Of a stretch of DNA of 64,000 nucleotides, positions 11,410 through 25,100 are shown one piece after another. Position 1 is the first letter of the stretch, and every line of letters starts with the position of its first letter. The stretch comes from Leptidea sinapis. Lineage: Eukaryota > Arthropoda > Insecta > Lepidoptera > Pieridae. Position numbers and translations under genes: made by a program. A model generated the notes under the pieces. That model was not told the origin of the DNA and did no database searches. It saw only the letters and a list, made by a program, of their open reading frames with translations. The DNA is taken from assembly GCF_905404315.1 (NCBI RefSeq), contig NC_066279.1:5964501-6028500 (forward strand), given 5' to 3'.

Positions 11410-11870
11410 AAACCGTTTTCATTAACTTATTGCCTGTGTATGTACACCTGCCAACTATGGTGTAATTATTCAAACAAGACCTTAAATTCACTAAGAGTGC
11501 AATATAATGATTCCTATCAAGCTCTTATGAAACTTTCAAGGTATTGCAGGGCTGCAAGTATATTTGCGAGAGCGAATTCGCACAAGAATTGCTTCTTTTT
11601 GGGATCGAATGAGACGCTCCAGCAACGGAATTCTGATGACTGTCTCTAACAATGTATATAATAACGATATTTTCAAAAGATGGATGGACATCCATCTTGA
11701 TAAAAATAGAAAATAAGCTATTTAATATAGGTAAGTAATTGTAATTTATTTAATTTTTTGTATGGTTAGTTAATTGGATTTAGTGGTAATTTAATTGTTT
11801 TTTTTTTATTTTAATTTGTAATTTCTATGGGTTATGCCTGAAATAAATTATTATTATTATTATTAAGCGA
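11410..11870 (+). pseudogene. 3' end of a LINE reverse transcriptase, relic
   Basis: Reading frames give YTCQLWCNYSNKTLNSLRVQ, then YNDSYQALMKLSRYC and, after a frameshift, RMRRSSNGILMTVSNN. This matches the C-terminal region after RT in common lepidopteran jockey-like LINEs as I remember it. An AT-rich tail ends in (ATT)n near 11850-11870. The 5' part is missing. Confidence 0.6.
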
Positions 11871-12505
11871 TGGGGCGCGTATTAAATTAAATGCGCGTGT
11901 TAAATTAGAACTTTTATGTAGAAACATTGATAATGATTTCATTGGTGTATGCAGGATAACGCCTGAGTTAACAACTCATGGAACACTATAAACTCACATG
12001 AGCAGATATAGTACATAATACCAATAGCTAAGAAATACTAAGTCAACGTGAAATATGTAAAGATAACAAAGACATATCTAATGTACCAGAATACCTGCTA
12101 AAAGTTAAACCGACGTTTCGAGACCTTTCCACATCACGTTTTCAGGGGAACTGCGGTTGAGTATTTCAACTGTAACTGATAACTACTAATGTTGCTTACG
12201 CAAATCTAATGTAAAAACACAGTTACAATTACACGCGTTTTAATCCTTTTAAAAGTGTTTTATTTAAATGTGTAACACTCGCGTTACTCAAAGACGTAAT
12301 TCAATATTTTGCACGCTGTCAAATTTATAAGGCATTCTTTATGCGCTTTCATGCATATGCATGCTAGCGTATATCATTCTCAAGCATACCTCAGTATTGT
12401 ATATTTATATAATTTTTTCTTATATCCTTAAAATTAATTTAAAATAAATAATCTCTCAGGAACCGACTCTGTAATTGTAGGGTCGTTAATACAGCTGAAA
12501 TTGTG

Positions 12506-13399
12506 TATACTATACGGCCATATTATCTCTGGACCTCGCCGAAACGTAGAACCCTCCCGTTCCCCTTTCACCCCTCGCGCTCGTCCTGTTCCGTCATTAG
12601 CGATATATGTCGTAAAATTTTATTGCTTTGTTAAGCTATTGCATAGCTTCTATCGCGGGCCTTGAGCGTGGAGACCGAATCCAGAAATTCCGTAACGAAA
12701 ATAACCTAATACTTACTAACTAGATCTATATAGATATTTCGCCACGGTCATTACAGTGGCCGTAGAACAGCGGTTATCACGTATGCTTTTTGTGCAGAAG
12801 GTCCCAGGTTCAAGCCTGGGGTACGTCTTGATTTTTTTTATTTTCTTTATTTTTTTATCACGTTTTTTTAATTTTTATTATGACAAGCATTTTTATTTAG
12901 TTTCACTTGTCCCGCTGTCTGTCTGTAATCAAATCTTGCAAGTAAAATTTTACTCACTTCCCGTTTGCTTTTTTTTAAATTAATTTTATCAAAAAAAAAT
13001 ACTGCATAAATAAAATAAATAAAAATTATAATTGCGTAAGTTGATAAAAAATGCTATGCAATAGCTTAACCGCGGTTTTCACTGTTGCGTTTTGACTTTT
13101 GTTGTTAATACTTCTGTAGTTTCTGTTGTTCTATGTCGGTAATAGGTCTAACAATATATAATAGAAAAATAAATACTTTTTGTACTTAACCAAGATTCTT
13201 TCATAATTTTATTATCATTATAATAATAATAATCAACATCACAACACAACACCTTTACATAAATCAATAGGTTATGCAGAAAACTTAAATCGTAGTTTAT
13301 TTATTGATAATAATAGTGATGCTTGTTTTGCACACCGTACAAAGCGACGGTGTGACGTCATCGACGCCAAGTCCAGAGATAATGTAACCGGGTAGTATA
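12506..13399. mobile_element. Element with imperfect terminal and perfect internal inverted repeats
   Basis: The outer arms at 12506-12534 and 13371-13399 match inverted at about 24 of 29 bases (common core ATTATCTCTGGAC). An inner pair, GTTAAGCTATTGCATAGC at 12630-12647 and its exact reverse complement at 13053-13070, encloses a tRNA-like stretch and AT-rich sequence. No transposase is present. It could be one element nested in another. Confidence 0.5.
12752..12828 (+). repeat. tRNA-like sequence (SINE head or tRNA pseudogene)
   Basis: A T-arm with perfect stem CCCAGG/CCTGGG and the B-box-like GGTTCAAGCC follow a plausible anticodon stem-loop (loop TTTTTGT, anticodon position TTT). The acceptor ends do not pair, so it is not called a tRNA gene. 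A T-rich tail follows. Confidence 0.45.
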
Positions 13400-13774
13400 T
13401 TATGAGAATGAGTCAATTAAGTATTTTATTTATAAATAACGTCATTAATTGACTGATCCTAATCGATTTCTACTATGTGTATATCCAGAACCCGTCTATA
13501 CATTCGTCACGAACCGACTCGGAAACGGTAGGCGTGACTATATACAGTTTATATATATATATTGTGTTAGTGTTCAATTAAGTTAGTTCGAATTTTTTAC
13601 AGGTGTTTCAATTTTCTTCTCAGTCCCATACGACGATCCTCGGCTTATCTGAGACATACTGATGGACTTTTGTAGTAGAACGTAAACTAGAAAAAAAAAC
13701 ATAAATGATTAGTGCCAAAAATATTTAACTTACGCAGTAACAGTAACCATACCGTAAACATATAGTAAGCTAAG

Positions 13775-14068
13775 ATATCATCCCCACTATCATCTGGATG
13801 AGTGGCGGTCCTCCACAGTGCGGTTTTCAAGGAGCTTTCTTCCACGTTCTACAAAGCTGTGGATTGACCTTCCTTGTGAGGTGTTTCCGAGACGATACGA
13901 CATGGGCACCATCAAAAAAAGTGGGCACACTTTTCCAAAAGGCCAGCAACACCTCTGTGATTCTTCTGGCGTTGCAAGAGATTGTGGGCGGCGGTGATCA
14001 CTTAACATCAGGTGACCAGTTCGGTCGTTTGTCCTATCTTATTATTACTATTACTTTATATTCCATAA
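13775..14068 (+). repeat. 3' fragment of jockey-like LINE (family of 1.8-3.1 kb)
   Basis: It matches the last about 240 bp of the copy at 2830-3100, including 'ccacagtgcggttttcaagg' and 'ggcggtgatcacttaaca', and ends near an A-run. It is 5'-truncated and non-functional. Confidence 0.8.
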
Positions 14069-14934
14069 AAAAGATACTTATTAAAAAATTACTTAGATAT
14101 AGGATGGGTTGACCGTTTGAAGCCATATTAGATTTGATTCAAATGCAAATTTGAATTATTGGTAATCATTAATATCAGTAAAATTAATTAAATTAAAATG
14201 AACAAGATATTTACAAAATTATACGCCGTCGTGTGTTCCACCTGATAATATAATTATCCACTTAAATGTGAGATTCTCAAACCATTGATTTATAAAATAA
14301 TTTTGATACATTAACAGCAGTACTTTACAGGTCAACTGTCTTACGTTTAACTCTCAGTTAATGCCTCCTCCTCCAAGGGCTCCTGAGGATGCTTCGTGTA
14401 CAGGTGAAACAAATGCCGAAGTGATTTTGTGAATCTTAGCGGAATTAACACTAAAGATCAACATTTACAACATTTTCAAATTATTTGTTTGCAGAACGCC
14501 ATAAGAAATATGTTCTTTTTTGTTGAGTAATCTCTAAAATTGAGCTTTACACCTAATGTATTTTTATCATTGCAACAGATTACACTAACCAAGGTGCCGC
14601 CGCCTGCGTAACTTGATATAAGTACGTATATAGCTACTAAATATCAATTCCAAGGCGACTCCTAAAAGGTAAGAAATCACAATAAACTAATAACTTTAGT
14701 TACTTTGAGACAAAATATTTAAACTAGTGACGACTCGCTCGACCCTACCGTGTCTCCTGTCAGTGTATGCAAGCCTGATTAAGCACACTCAGTTGTAGTA
14801 AAGTAAACTAAAGAAAAAATGCTCCGATTAGTTCAAAATAACCACTTTTGGCACGTTCTTGTGAACACACCTCATTTTCAATGTCTTTTATGGGTAATAT
14901 CTGATTAACTTTTATAACTGTTGTTATGTTATTT

Positions 14935-15210
14935 TATAACACAACCTAGTGGTAGCAAAAGAAATAGAGGTAGACAGCCTATGAGATGGGAAGACGACAT
15001 CAAGAAAACAGCGGGACAACTATGGACTCGTACAGCAAAAGAAAGGACAGAATGGAAATCTTTGGAGGAGGCCTTTGTCGGAAGACAAGCTGTACCTCAG
15101 TAAAGACCGTTTGCCGATAGTATTTAGAGGACTTTTTTTTTACTTTATTTTAGTACCTAGTATGTAAAATTTGTACAGCAATAAAGGCTTTTTTATTTAT
15201 TTTATTTATT
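14935..15210 (+). pseudogene. RTE-like LINE 3' end relic
   Basis: The frame gives RGRQPMRWEDDIKKTAGQLW and TEWKSLEEAFVGRQ, the conserved tail of RTE-like endonuclease-reverse transcriptases, followed by a T-rich 3' tail. Only the last about 55 codons remain. Confidence 0.7.
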
Positions 15211-15629
15211 AGCTTTTATAACTACCTAGAAACCCAAACTCAGCTGTGCTCAACAAGACCTTACTACGACATAATATAATAGGGGTCTGCACCTTTTGTG
15301 GTTGTTGACGAATAAAATTTCCAACGCTGTGTTTGTCTAGCAGTTCCAAGTTAAAGTGGAATTACTTATTAGCCTAAGTTAAGGCTAGATTGTAATGCAA
15401 GTGGGGGCAACATGCCAAGGTTACTGCGAATATAACAAAAGCACTCGAGGTACCCCACACTGCTCCAAATTAATATTGCAAATGCGAATGTTAAATTGTT
15501 TGTTACTCTTTCACGACTTTACTTACACAAACGATCATGATTTTTTTTTCTTATCTCAAAATTTTTAAGTTTTATTTTAAGAAAATAAGTATTTAGAGGC
15601 ACTTTTTTTACTTTATTTTAGTACGTTTA

Positions 15630-15850
15630 GGACGTTCAGCTGATGGTAATTGATACGCCATGCTCATTACAATGCAGTGCCGCTCAGGATATTTGAAAAA
15701 CCCAGTTGCGCTCGTCACCTTAAGACATACGATGTGAAGTCTTATTTGCCCAGTAATTTCACTAGCTACGGCGCCCTTCAGACCGAAACACAGTAATGTT
15801 TACACACTACTGCTTCAAGGCAGAAATAGACGCCGATTGTCCCACGCATT
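15630..15850 (+). repeat. Repeat family X, copy 2
   Basis: It shares ggacgttcagctgatggtaa, the '...cagtgccgctcagga' block and the right part 'ccgaaacacagtaatg' with the copy at 19262-19545. It ends about 60 bp before acyltransferase exon 6. Confidence 0.75.
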
Positions 15851-15912
15851 ACGGCTTATACATCGGGTCGATATCAACGATAAATGAGAGTTAGAGAACA
15901 ACAAATACTTAC

Positions 15913-16132
15913 AAACTGCAATGATGCTGCTTCCAATGAAGAAATAAAGCAGTCTTCCACTTAGAAGAAGTCCTACCAGGTAGTACAACATCGGCGTGAG
16001 AGTGATGACGGCCCAGCTTAATGTATTCAAAAGTGAATATATACGGCGCTGCCTTACAAATGGTTCTACTCGCTCCACGCCAGATTCCAGGAAGAAATCT
16101 CCCGTGTTCTTAAATGATTCCATCATCTTATC
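15913..16132 (-). CDS. Agpat3: Acyltransferase exon 6 (C-terminal membrane segments)
   Basis: It follows TTTTAG and codes the conserved C-terminal region with hydrophobic stretches around LSWAVITLTPMLYYLVG and LLYFFIGSSIIAV. It ends in phase 1 at GTAAGT, so the gene continues. Confidence 0.9.
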
Positions 16133-19100
16133 CTAAAAATTTAAGAAATTAAAAGACACTTGACTAACCGAAGTGCTGCCAGGAGCTATATACTTAGTCT
16201 GGCCATAAATACTGTTACAATTAAAAATAAACAAAATATTACATATTATAATATTGCATTACAATATCTTGTCAGTTTTAGAGAGTACGGTTTGCTCTAA
16301 ACGCCATGATAATTTTGAGTCCCTAAAATAATCCGTACGATTGGCAGTGAAGAATTTTCCCATGGAAAAATGCGTGCTTCTATTGATAACTAGCCTCAAT
16401 GCCCTGCATCTAAGCATGCCATAAGTCTGTTTGAATCCATAAGTCTTATTTGTTGAACACTAAAGATATAACTTGTTTTTCCTTTTATTAACTTTTTTTT
16501 TATTTTGTTAAGTTAAGAATTTTGTTTTTCTTTTGTCTTTTTAATATACTTAGATTATAATGGGGCTGACATGTACATACGTATAAAAGCACCTAAATCA
16601 ATAAAAAGAAAAAAACTGGCCTCAACATTTAAAGGACTATATTGCAGCCAAAGGAGACCACTTCGAATAAGCTTTTCATATTTTAAATTGTTTTATTTTT
16701 ATGTATTAAACTTACACACTGTAAAAATGTTATTTGCAATAGAATTTATTTTTTCTTTGTTTCAATATTTATGGCAAGACTAGGTATAGCTGTCTAGTAA
16801 TATTACTAAAATAAGCATTTATAAAAATTGTCACTAAAACTATTGTCTGTTTCATCTTATCCTTAATTGGACGTAGTTCTTGAAAAACGTTGGAAGCCAT
16901 AAACATCACATTTTAAGGAATTCGTGTTTAAAGTTTAACAAATATTATTACTAGGTGATGATGACAGTCAGAGTGACAGTAGGACTGCCATTTTTTGTCA
17001 GTCCGTTAATATGAATCACGTGACCAGTTTTGTGTTCTTAACACAATTTCGACATGATTTTGGTTTGGGACGTTTTTCTGGGATTACGTCCAATTTAGTC
17101 TTTTAATTTCAATCGACTGCGAATACATGGACGGATAAAATATGCAATAGAACCCACGGGGTTTGAACCAACAACCCGTTGCTTGATAGAAAGACATGTA
17201 GCAATGGGCTTATCAAAAAAACTGTAAGCGTTATCGTCTAATTTAGTACGATTCCATTTGTATGGGTTATTTTATACGCTTACAGAAAGAAATCTAACAA
17301 TTATCTTATTATTTTTTAAACAATTTATAATGTTTGTCATTATAGCGGCAACACTTTAAAAATATCATAATTTATGATTTCTGTTGTGGTTAAGGAAATA
17401 CAGCTCGCTCAACGAAAGACGGACGAATAAGACTTTGGACTGACTTTTAGACTGCCGATGGAACCCTGTTATCTAATAATACCTAAAAATGATACTGTAA
17501 TGTATCGTAAGAGTCCTGTGACCGTATAATTAATATAAAAAAAAAACAAATAACCGAGGCCAAAAAAATACTTTTTTAATTATTTCCTGTATTACGATTT
17601 GTACTGTGCAAGCTCCCCGTAATAATATCAAAAATTCATTGAATGGCAATAACATTCTATAACCATATAGTGTGCTTAAAGACAATGTCAGCACACTTTT
17701 TTCCTTAGTCGTGTGTCATCTGTCACTGTCCGAATGTCGTGTGACATCTGTCACTGTCCTAATCAAATCTGAACTGAATAAATGTTTTACATTGCTGCTT
17801 ATTGTAAATAATAAGCCAAAAATATTTTAAGAACTCTAATAAATGCAGCAATGTATATAGCAGTCGAAGCTTATTATCGTGTAATTTGTGTCGTGTTCCA
17901 TATTTCGGCTTTGCTTTTATATAGCGTGATCTATATCTTTGAAATGGTCTTTGTTTGAGGCTCTTTCACGCCTGAAACTCACTTATTTCGACATGAAACT
18001 ACCACCATTCGATGCGAAATTTATCCTAGATGGTTTATGCCTACTTATTTTTCGAATTCCAAAGTTCCTTCATTAATTTATTTCCTTTTAAAATTCGCCT
18101 GGCGAAACGTGTTGTGGGCTAGTTTGACTATATGTATAGAAAGTCATTGTTAAATTAAAATAATGCGTTAAAATCTAAATGGTCACTGGTCAGTCCGCGG
18201 ATGCACGCTTGTATTTTAATATTGTTCATCTTCATACCTTAGTAACAAATAGGTCATGCAACCACTTAGCAGCTGCCGCCTCATCCTCCGGTATCTGCTC
18301 CACCGGTATCCTCTGGATGTACAGGTGTGCCTGGATCGGTTTGCCGTACAGCATACTCATCAACGTCGGGGGAACCTGCAAGGACAAAATTATTTTCAAC
18401 AGACTTCAAAAACAGGAGGTGGTTCCGAGTTTTATTAAATTGGAAGCCTCCACACACCATCTGCATCCTCCACAGTGCGGTTTTCAAGGAGCTTTCTTTC
18501 ACGTACCACAAAGTACCTGGGTACCATCAAAAAAAGCGCGTACACCTTCCTTAAAGGCCGGCCAACGCTCTTGTGATTCCTCTGGTCTTGCAAGAGATTG
18601 TAGGTTTGCGGTGATCACTTAAGAACAGGTGACCAGTACGCCCGTTTGTCCTCCTATTCCTTAAAAAAAAATAGACTATTTTTTGGTACAAATTTTTTTT
18701 AGTGAAAAGTTCAATGTGTATATACTGTGTATTGTTGAAATAGTGTTTTTGTTTGATTACTATATTATTGAAAATAAGTTTTAAAAATAAATTTAAATTA
18801 ATAATTTAATTGATTCTAAACATTATGAAATTTCAAATTTTAACTAAAAGTTCCAAGTTTTTACTTCTAATGCCAGTCTCTACATTTTTTTTTAAAAGGT
18901 TTACTCCCGAATTGGTAAAAAATCAGATCCGATGATGGAGTCTTCGAGCAATTGAGACAACTCCTCAAAAATTTATAGGCAAAGGAAAGGGTTTTTTTAT
19001 TTTTCAAAAACAAAACAAAATTTTGTGTGCAGAATATATCATTTCGTGAAGTGGAATTAATGATGAAGACCACAATGCAATGGCTGCCGGAACTTTTTAA

Positions 19101-22100
19101 AGGTCTTTCTTTCCCTATAATCCAACTAAATTCAAAATGAAGGAAAATAGTACAACCGGACCGCTCTGGTGATGAAGCCGGCAGCAACTTCAACTGTTGT
19201 TCGGAAATATATTTTTCACTTAAAAGTTACCGTGTTTTACAGTACCTACGTTTTTTTTTAATGAAAATAAGGGATGAGACGAGCAGGACGTTCAGCTGAT
19301 GGTAATTGATGCGCCCTGCCCATTATAATGCAGCGCCGCTCAGGATTCTTGAAACCCCAAAAATTCGGAGCTGCGCTCTGCGCTCGTCACCTTGAGACAT
19401 AAAATGTTAAGTCTTCACTAGTTACGGCGCCCTTTAGACCGAAACACAGTAATGCTTACACATTACTGCTTCACGGCAGAAATAGGCACCGTTGTGGTAC
19501 CCATAATCTAGCCGGCATCCTGTGCAAAGGAGCCTCCCACTGGTAAAACTACGTGCATGTTTGTAGTCGGTATTATTTTGTATGATCAAAAACGACCTTA
19601 TTAAGACTATATTTTGTGTTTTATCAGGCATATAGCACTAACCCAGCAAACATTGTATTGCCATATAAAGTAATAAAAAAATAATTTGGGGTGTAAAAAG
19701 TAGATGCAACCGATTCCCAGACCTACCAAATTTATCGTACTACAATTATTGATCCATTGCCATCTTGCAACCCTATAGCGGATTTGTGGATGGAACAGAA
19801 TAATAAAAAATAGGGGTTGATCGTAGAGGGTTGAAAATTTAGTGTTGTATGTATGTATGTATTTATTACGTCCAAAAAAATAAAAATAAATTTTGGGGGC
19901 TAACCCTTAACATTTAGGGGGATGAAAAATAAATAGTAGCCGATTCTCAGACCTACTGAATACGCATATAAAATTTGGTAAAAATCAGTAAAGCCGTTTC
20001 GGAGGAGTAAGGTAACTAACATTGTGACACGAGAGTTTTATATAACTTAATATATATAAATTACGTGACACGTTGTTTATCCGCGATGGACTCCTAAACT
20101 AATGAACGGATGTTAATGGGTATTACTTCATGGAGTGCAGTTTAGTCCAACTTGAGAGATAGGATAGTTTTTATTTCGATTTGGGACCCATAATTATTTT
20201 TATTTTCAATATTTGTTTTGTATGGGCATATTTTCTATGAGAGAATTTAGTGACGCACGGTTTGACAGTTCCACTGTGAAACAATTTCATTATAACAACA
20301 GACAGCATTTTTTACGAAACAATTCTTGATGTTTTGAAATATTATTGGCAAATTCCTATAAAACAGTATTTTTTTTATTATCTACAGAACAACGTCTGTC
20401 GGGACAGCTAGTAACATATATATGTATAGGAGGTTAGGCCCCTTTTTTATGACAAGTAACTACGCGAATATTGATATATTTAAAACACCACTTTTAAAGG
20501 CATCTCAATATCCATCGATAAAATATTGGATATTTTTTAATTTGACAAACTCTGCTTTTTTTTTAATATTTAATTAAACTAGCTGGTGAACGGCGCGCTA
20601 AACAAATGCGTAGCAGCTGAATCTATACAGAAAATTTCATATCAAAATTAAACAAAATTCGTACAAGTTGCGATCATTACAATAATTAGGTATATCGTTC
20701 TCCCCTGTTTTGTAATGAAAGAACTCATACAGCAGAACTGTCAAACCGTGCGTCCAAATTTATCTCATAGAAATGTTCGGATAAAAAAACAATCCTATCT
20801 CTCAAGTTGGATAAACCTGCACAGTGTGCAAAATTGATTAAAGTCGGTTTAATAGTTGAGGAGTTCATCGTGGACATACAATGCGACACGAAGTTTTTAT
20901 ATATAACTAGTTGACACGACAGACGTTGTTCTGTATATCTATACTAATATTATAAAGAGGAAAGATTTGTTTGTTTGTTTGCATTGAATAGGCTCCGCAA
21001 CTACTTAACCGATTTGAATAATTCTTTCACTTTTGGGAAGCTACATTATCCCCGAGTGTTATAGGCTCTATAACATTTTCAAAAAACCCTAACCCTACTA
21101 AAAGTCCAGTAATGTAACCCAAGGTGTAAAAATACGTACGGGAACTACGTCGCGCGGTATCAGCTAGTAATAAATAAAAAAATGTTTTTTCATTAATTTG
21201 TCAATAATATTTCATAACATCAAGAATCATTTCGTAAAAATATGCACCCTGTTGTTGTAATTATTTAACAGCAGAACTCAAACCGTGCGTCAATAAATTC
21301 TCTCATAGAAAATATGTCCATACAAAACACATATCGGACGACGGGGGACACATCAAAGGAAAAAAAATTGTTGTTTTTATTTAATTCCGAACACTTTCAT
21401 ATTTATTCATCTTTTAAACCTTCCCTGGACTTCCACAATTAATTCAAGACCAAAATTAGCCAAATCGGTCCCGCCGTTCTCGAGTTTTAGCGAGACTAAC
21501 GAACAGCAATTCATTTATATATATATATATACACATATATATATATAAAAAAAGCGGCCAAGTGCGAATTGGACTCGCCCATGAAGGGTTCCGCAGCAGC
21601 AAGTAACAGAATATAAAAGTTCTTGTAGTTCTCAAATAAAATTTGCACACAAAATTTTATGAACGATGCGGGACTCGAGCCCACGAACTCTGGCGTTCCG
21701 TGCAAATTTTGTTTTCAAATTTTATTTGTGTATCATCCTAGAAGTGAGGGCTATCACTTTAAAACAACAAATTCTTGTAGTTAGTTGTAACTTTGATCGA
21801 TGTTTTAATAAAAGTGTATTTTTTTTTCAGTTAAGTTATGGATACAATTTATGACGTATTAAAAAAAAAATTTTCATACAATTTATTTTTCATATAATTT
21901 TTCTTTGTTTAAATATTATTAATTTGTTATTTATTTATATTTCTTTGTTTATAATATAAACGCTGCGGATTTCGGGTTAATAGCTCAGATATTATCTATA
22001 TCAATTTTCTCTTAAAAATAAGCATTTAAAGTTAAAAACCTAATAAATTAGGACTGTGAAACGAAATAATATGAATTTTTAGTTAGTCATTTAGTTATTA

Positions 22101-25100
22101 CTAGCTGACCCGGCAAACGTTGTTTTGTCATACAAATTATTTTTATAGTTAGACCGTTTCGTGGACATTGCAACAGTACCTACTTTATTTTTCTAAAATA
22201 AACGTACCCAAGTTACTCCTTATTACATCAGCTACCTGCCAATAAAAGTCCCGTCAAAATCGGTCCAGCCATTTCAGAGATTAGCCGGAACGAACAGACA
22301 GACAGACAAAAATTGTAAAAAATGTTATTTTGGTGTATATTCATATACATGTAGTAAAAAACGGTTATTTCAATATTACAAACAGACACTCCAATTTTAT
22401 TTATATGTATAGATATATAAGTCATTTAGTTAGGCAGTTAGTAATTTAGTAGTGAGCAGATAAAAATATATAATTAAGAGACTTTGGACGCTGAGTAAGA
22501 AGTGAATGTACGAGAATATAATCTGGTTCGTTGACATGCGAGTTCATATTATGATACGAGTGGAGTGCGAACAATTTTACATTGATAGCAGCAAATTTTC
22601 CATTCGCGATCTATTTCGTCTTTGTTATGAAAATAAAATATATTTGTAAAGTCAAAGTCTAATAAACTTTATTTAATAAGGCGTAAACTAAGCGCTTTTG
22701 AATCATCACTATAAATTTTTCATTTCAATAAGATGAGAAGAACACACTCGTAAAAAGGTAACTGTATTTCGTCCTCTCGAAAAAAAAATTCAAGAGAACA
22801 TTACACATTGTTAATTGTAAGGGGTAACGCTGCCCAAATTGTATTAAGTTATAAGTGGAAAGTGTAAAATACAGATATTTCAATTTAAGTGCGTTTAAAT
22901 TACCAACCTGTTCTACAAATGTATACAAAAATAATTATTCAAATCTGACTTGTAACTCCAGAGAGCACCGCGTTCAACCAACCTACTGAAAAAACTCCTA
23001 AGTCTTGTAATAGATTGCTTCATCAAATGACCTTTGCTATATGGTAGGTACCTACTAGTTAACTACTGATGTCGTAGAGGTCATGGTACAAGCAATCATG
23101 TGAAGTGCAAGTCAGTTAATTGCGAAGGCAAAATGTCTATTAACCTACAATATACCACCGTCTAGACAAACAATGCCTGCGAGAGAGATGAACATCTCTA
23201 ACGGAGATATCATCATAATCATCAGCCGGAAGATGTCCACTGCTGGACAAAGGCCTCTCCCAAAGATCTCCACGACGATCGGTCGTGCGCTGCCCTCATC
23301 CAGCGTATTCCGGCGATACTGACCAGATCGTCGGTCCATCTTCGGGGAGGCCTACCAACACTGCGTCTTCCGGTACGTGGTCGCCATTCGAGGACTTTTC
23401 TGCCCCACCGGCCATCTGTCCGTCGAACTATGTGCCCTACCCACTGCCACTTCAGTTTCGCAATCATTTGGTCGGTGACTTTGGTTCTTCTACGGTTCTC
23501 CTCAATTCTATCTCGCTGGGAAACTCCCTATATATAGCATAGCCCTCTCCATTGTTCTCTGAGCGACAATGAGCTTTCTCATCAGGCCCATAGTTAGCGA
23601 CCACGTCTATGTATGTCATCACTGGTTGAACACCTTCGTATTCAGACACTGATTGATATACGGAGATATAGCAACATAGAAAAGGAAAGCTAATCTTAAA
23701 TTTATTGTTACTGTAATCAATTTTGATTGACAAGTCGTAAACATTAACCCCCTTATTCATAATAGTCTGCTAACTTAAAGCATTGCTAGTTCTCACTCTG
23801 TCTTCTTCTATTGACCTCAGTCAGAATGTAAAAAAACACTCCTTAGTGGCTGTTTTAAGTTAGCGGACCATTATGAATAAGGTCTGTAAGGAATAACTGT
23901 CTTGTTCATAATGACTTAGCGGATATTTAAAACATCGCTAATATACACTTGTTAAAAAATGGTATTCATAATCGCATATCTATATTAATATTATAAAGCT
24001 GCAGTGTTTGTTTGTTTGTTTGAACGCGCTAATCTCTGGTACTACTGGTCCGATTTGAATGATTCTTTCAGTGTTGGGTAGTCCATTTATCGAGGAAGGC
24101 TATAGGCTATGTTTTTTTTTCAAAATTAGGGATCCGTAATAAAATTGCTATTTTGTAACACAAGGTGTAAAATCAAAAAACCTATTTTTGCGTGCGCTGC
24201 AAAAACTTTTGACAATAGAACAAAATTATTAACAGGCTATAATATAGGCAATATTTTATTACTTATAAAACTATCGCGTGAATTATACTTTATATGGCAA
24301 AATAACGTTTGCCGGGTCAGCTAGTTCGAGCTAAAACGCTCATTATCTCTTCGATAAAGCTGACATGACTAGAACCTAGGACCCTTCTATAAACCTATTT
24401 TAAGCACTCGAACGCAAAAAAACATGGCCGACATAGTTGTTCGTTAAATAATGTGATAAACAGCTTCCCGCTCAAAGTTGTTGTATATCCGTCATAGATT
24501 CACAACCGACTTCAAAACTTTTATTTTTGAATTGACAGTTCCTCATTGGTTAAAATCATGTTTTTTGTACGAAATGGCAACATTGCGTACTACAGAGGCG
24601 TATTAGTTATGGGAGATTTATCTAACGAATATGAATAAGGAATTTTATCGAACGTTCGATAGGCTTAAAACAGGTTTTAACTAATGTAGCTTTATACCTT
24701 CGAAAAGCGTTTTATTATGAATGAGGCGGTAAGTTACGTTTGGAATCAAAATTGGTGACGCATTCTCGGGCTGTCAGGTCGTATGTACGCTAGTATGTGT
24801 GAACTATAAAGGTGCAATATAATATTTTGAAGGGCGACAACACAGTTGTCTATGATAATATAGACTTTAATAAAGTAAAATTAAGTTGTCATGGCGTCTC
24901 TGTAAACTGTTTTTAGGCCGTATTTAAAACAGAATAATAAAAACAAGCTTACAAACTCTGTCTTGAATTTTATTTCAAAGTCCTAACAGTATAGTCAAAG
25001 TCTTAGCTATTTACTATCTACTTATTTTTAAAAAAACCAAGTAAGTGAATGCTTTCAATTTACTTCTTACTTTGAACTTCTTTACGTATTTAAACCTTTC

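Noticed and set aside
12756..12983. 75-aa open frame on the plus strand
   Set aside because: It overlaps the tRNA-like sequence and its T-rich tail; no protein motif.
15360..15480. Missing last exon of the acyltransferase
   Set aside because: A minus-strand acceptor followed by about 27 codons to a stop exists here, but the peptide lacks the conserved C-terminal character of the family.
18179..18622. 147-aa open frame on the plus strand
   Set aside because: Antisense to acyltransferase exon 5 and running into a LINE 3' fragment; no independent support.
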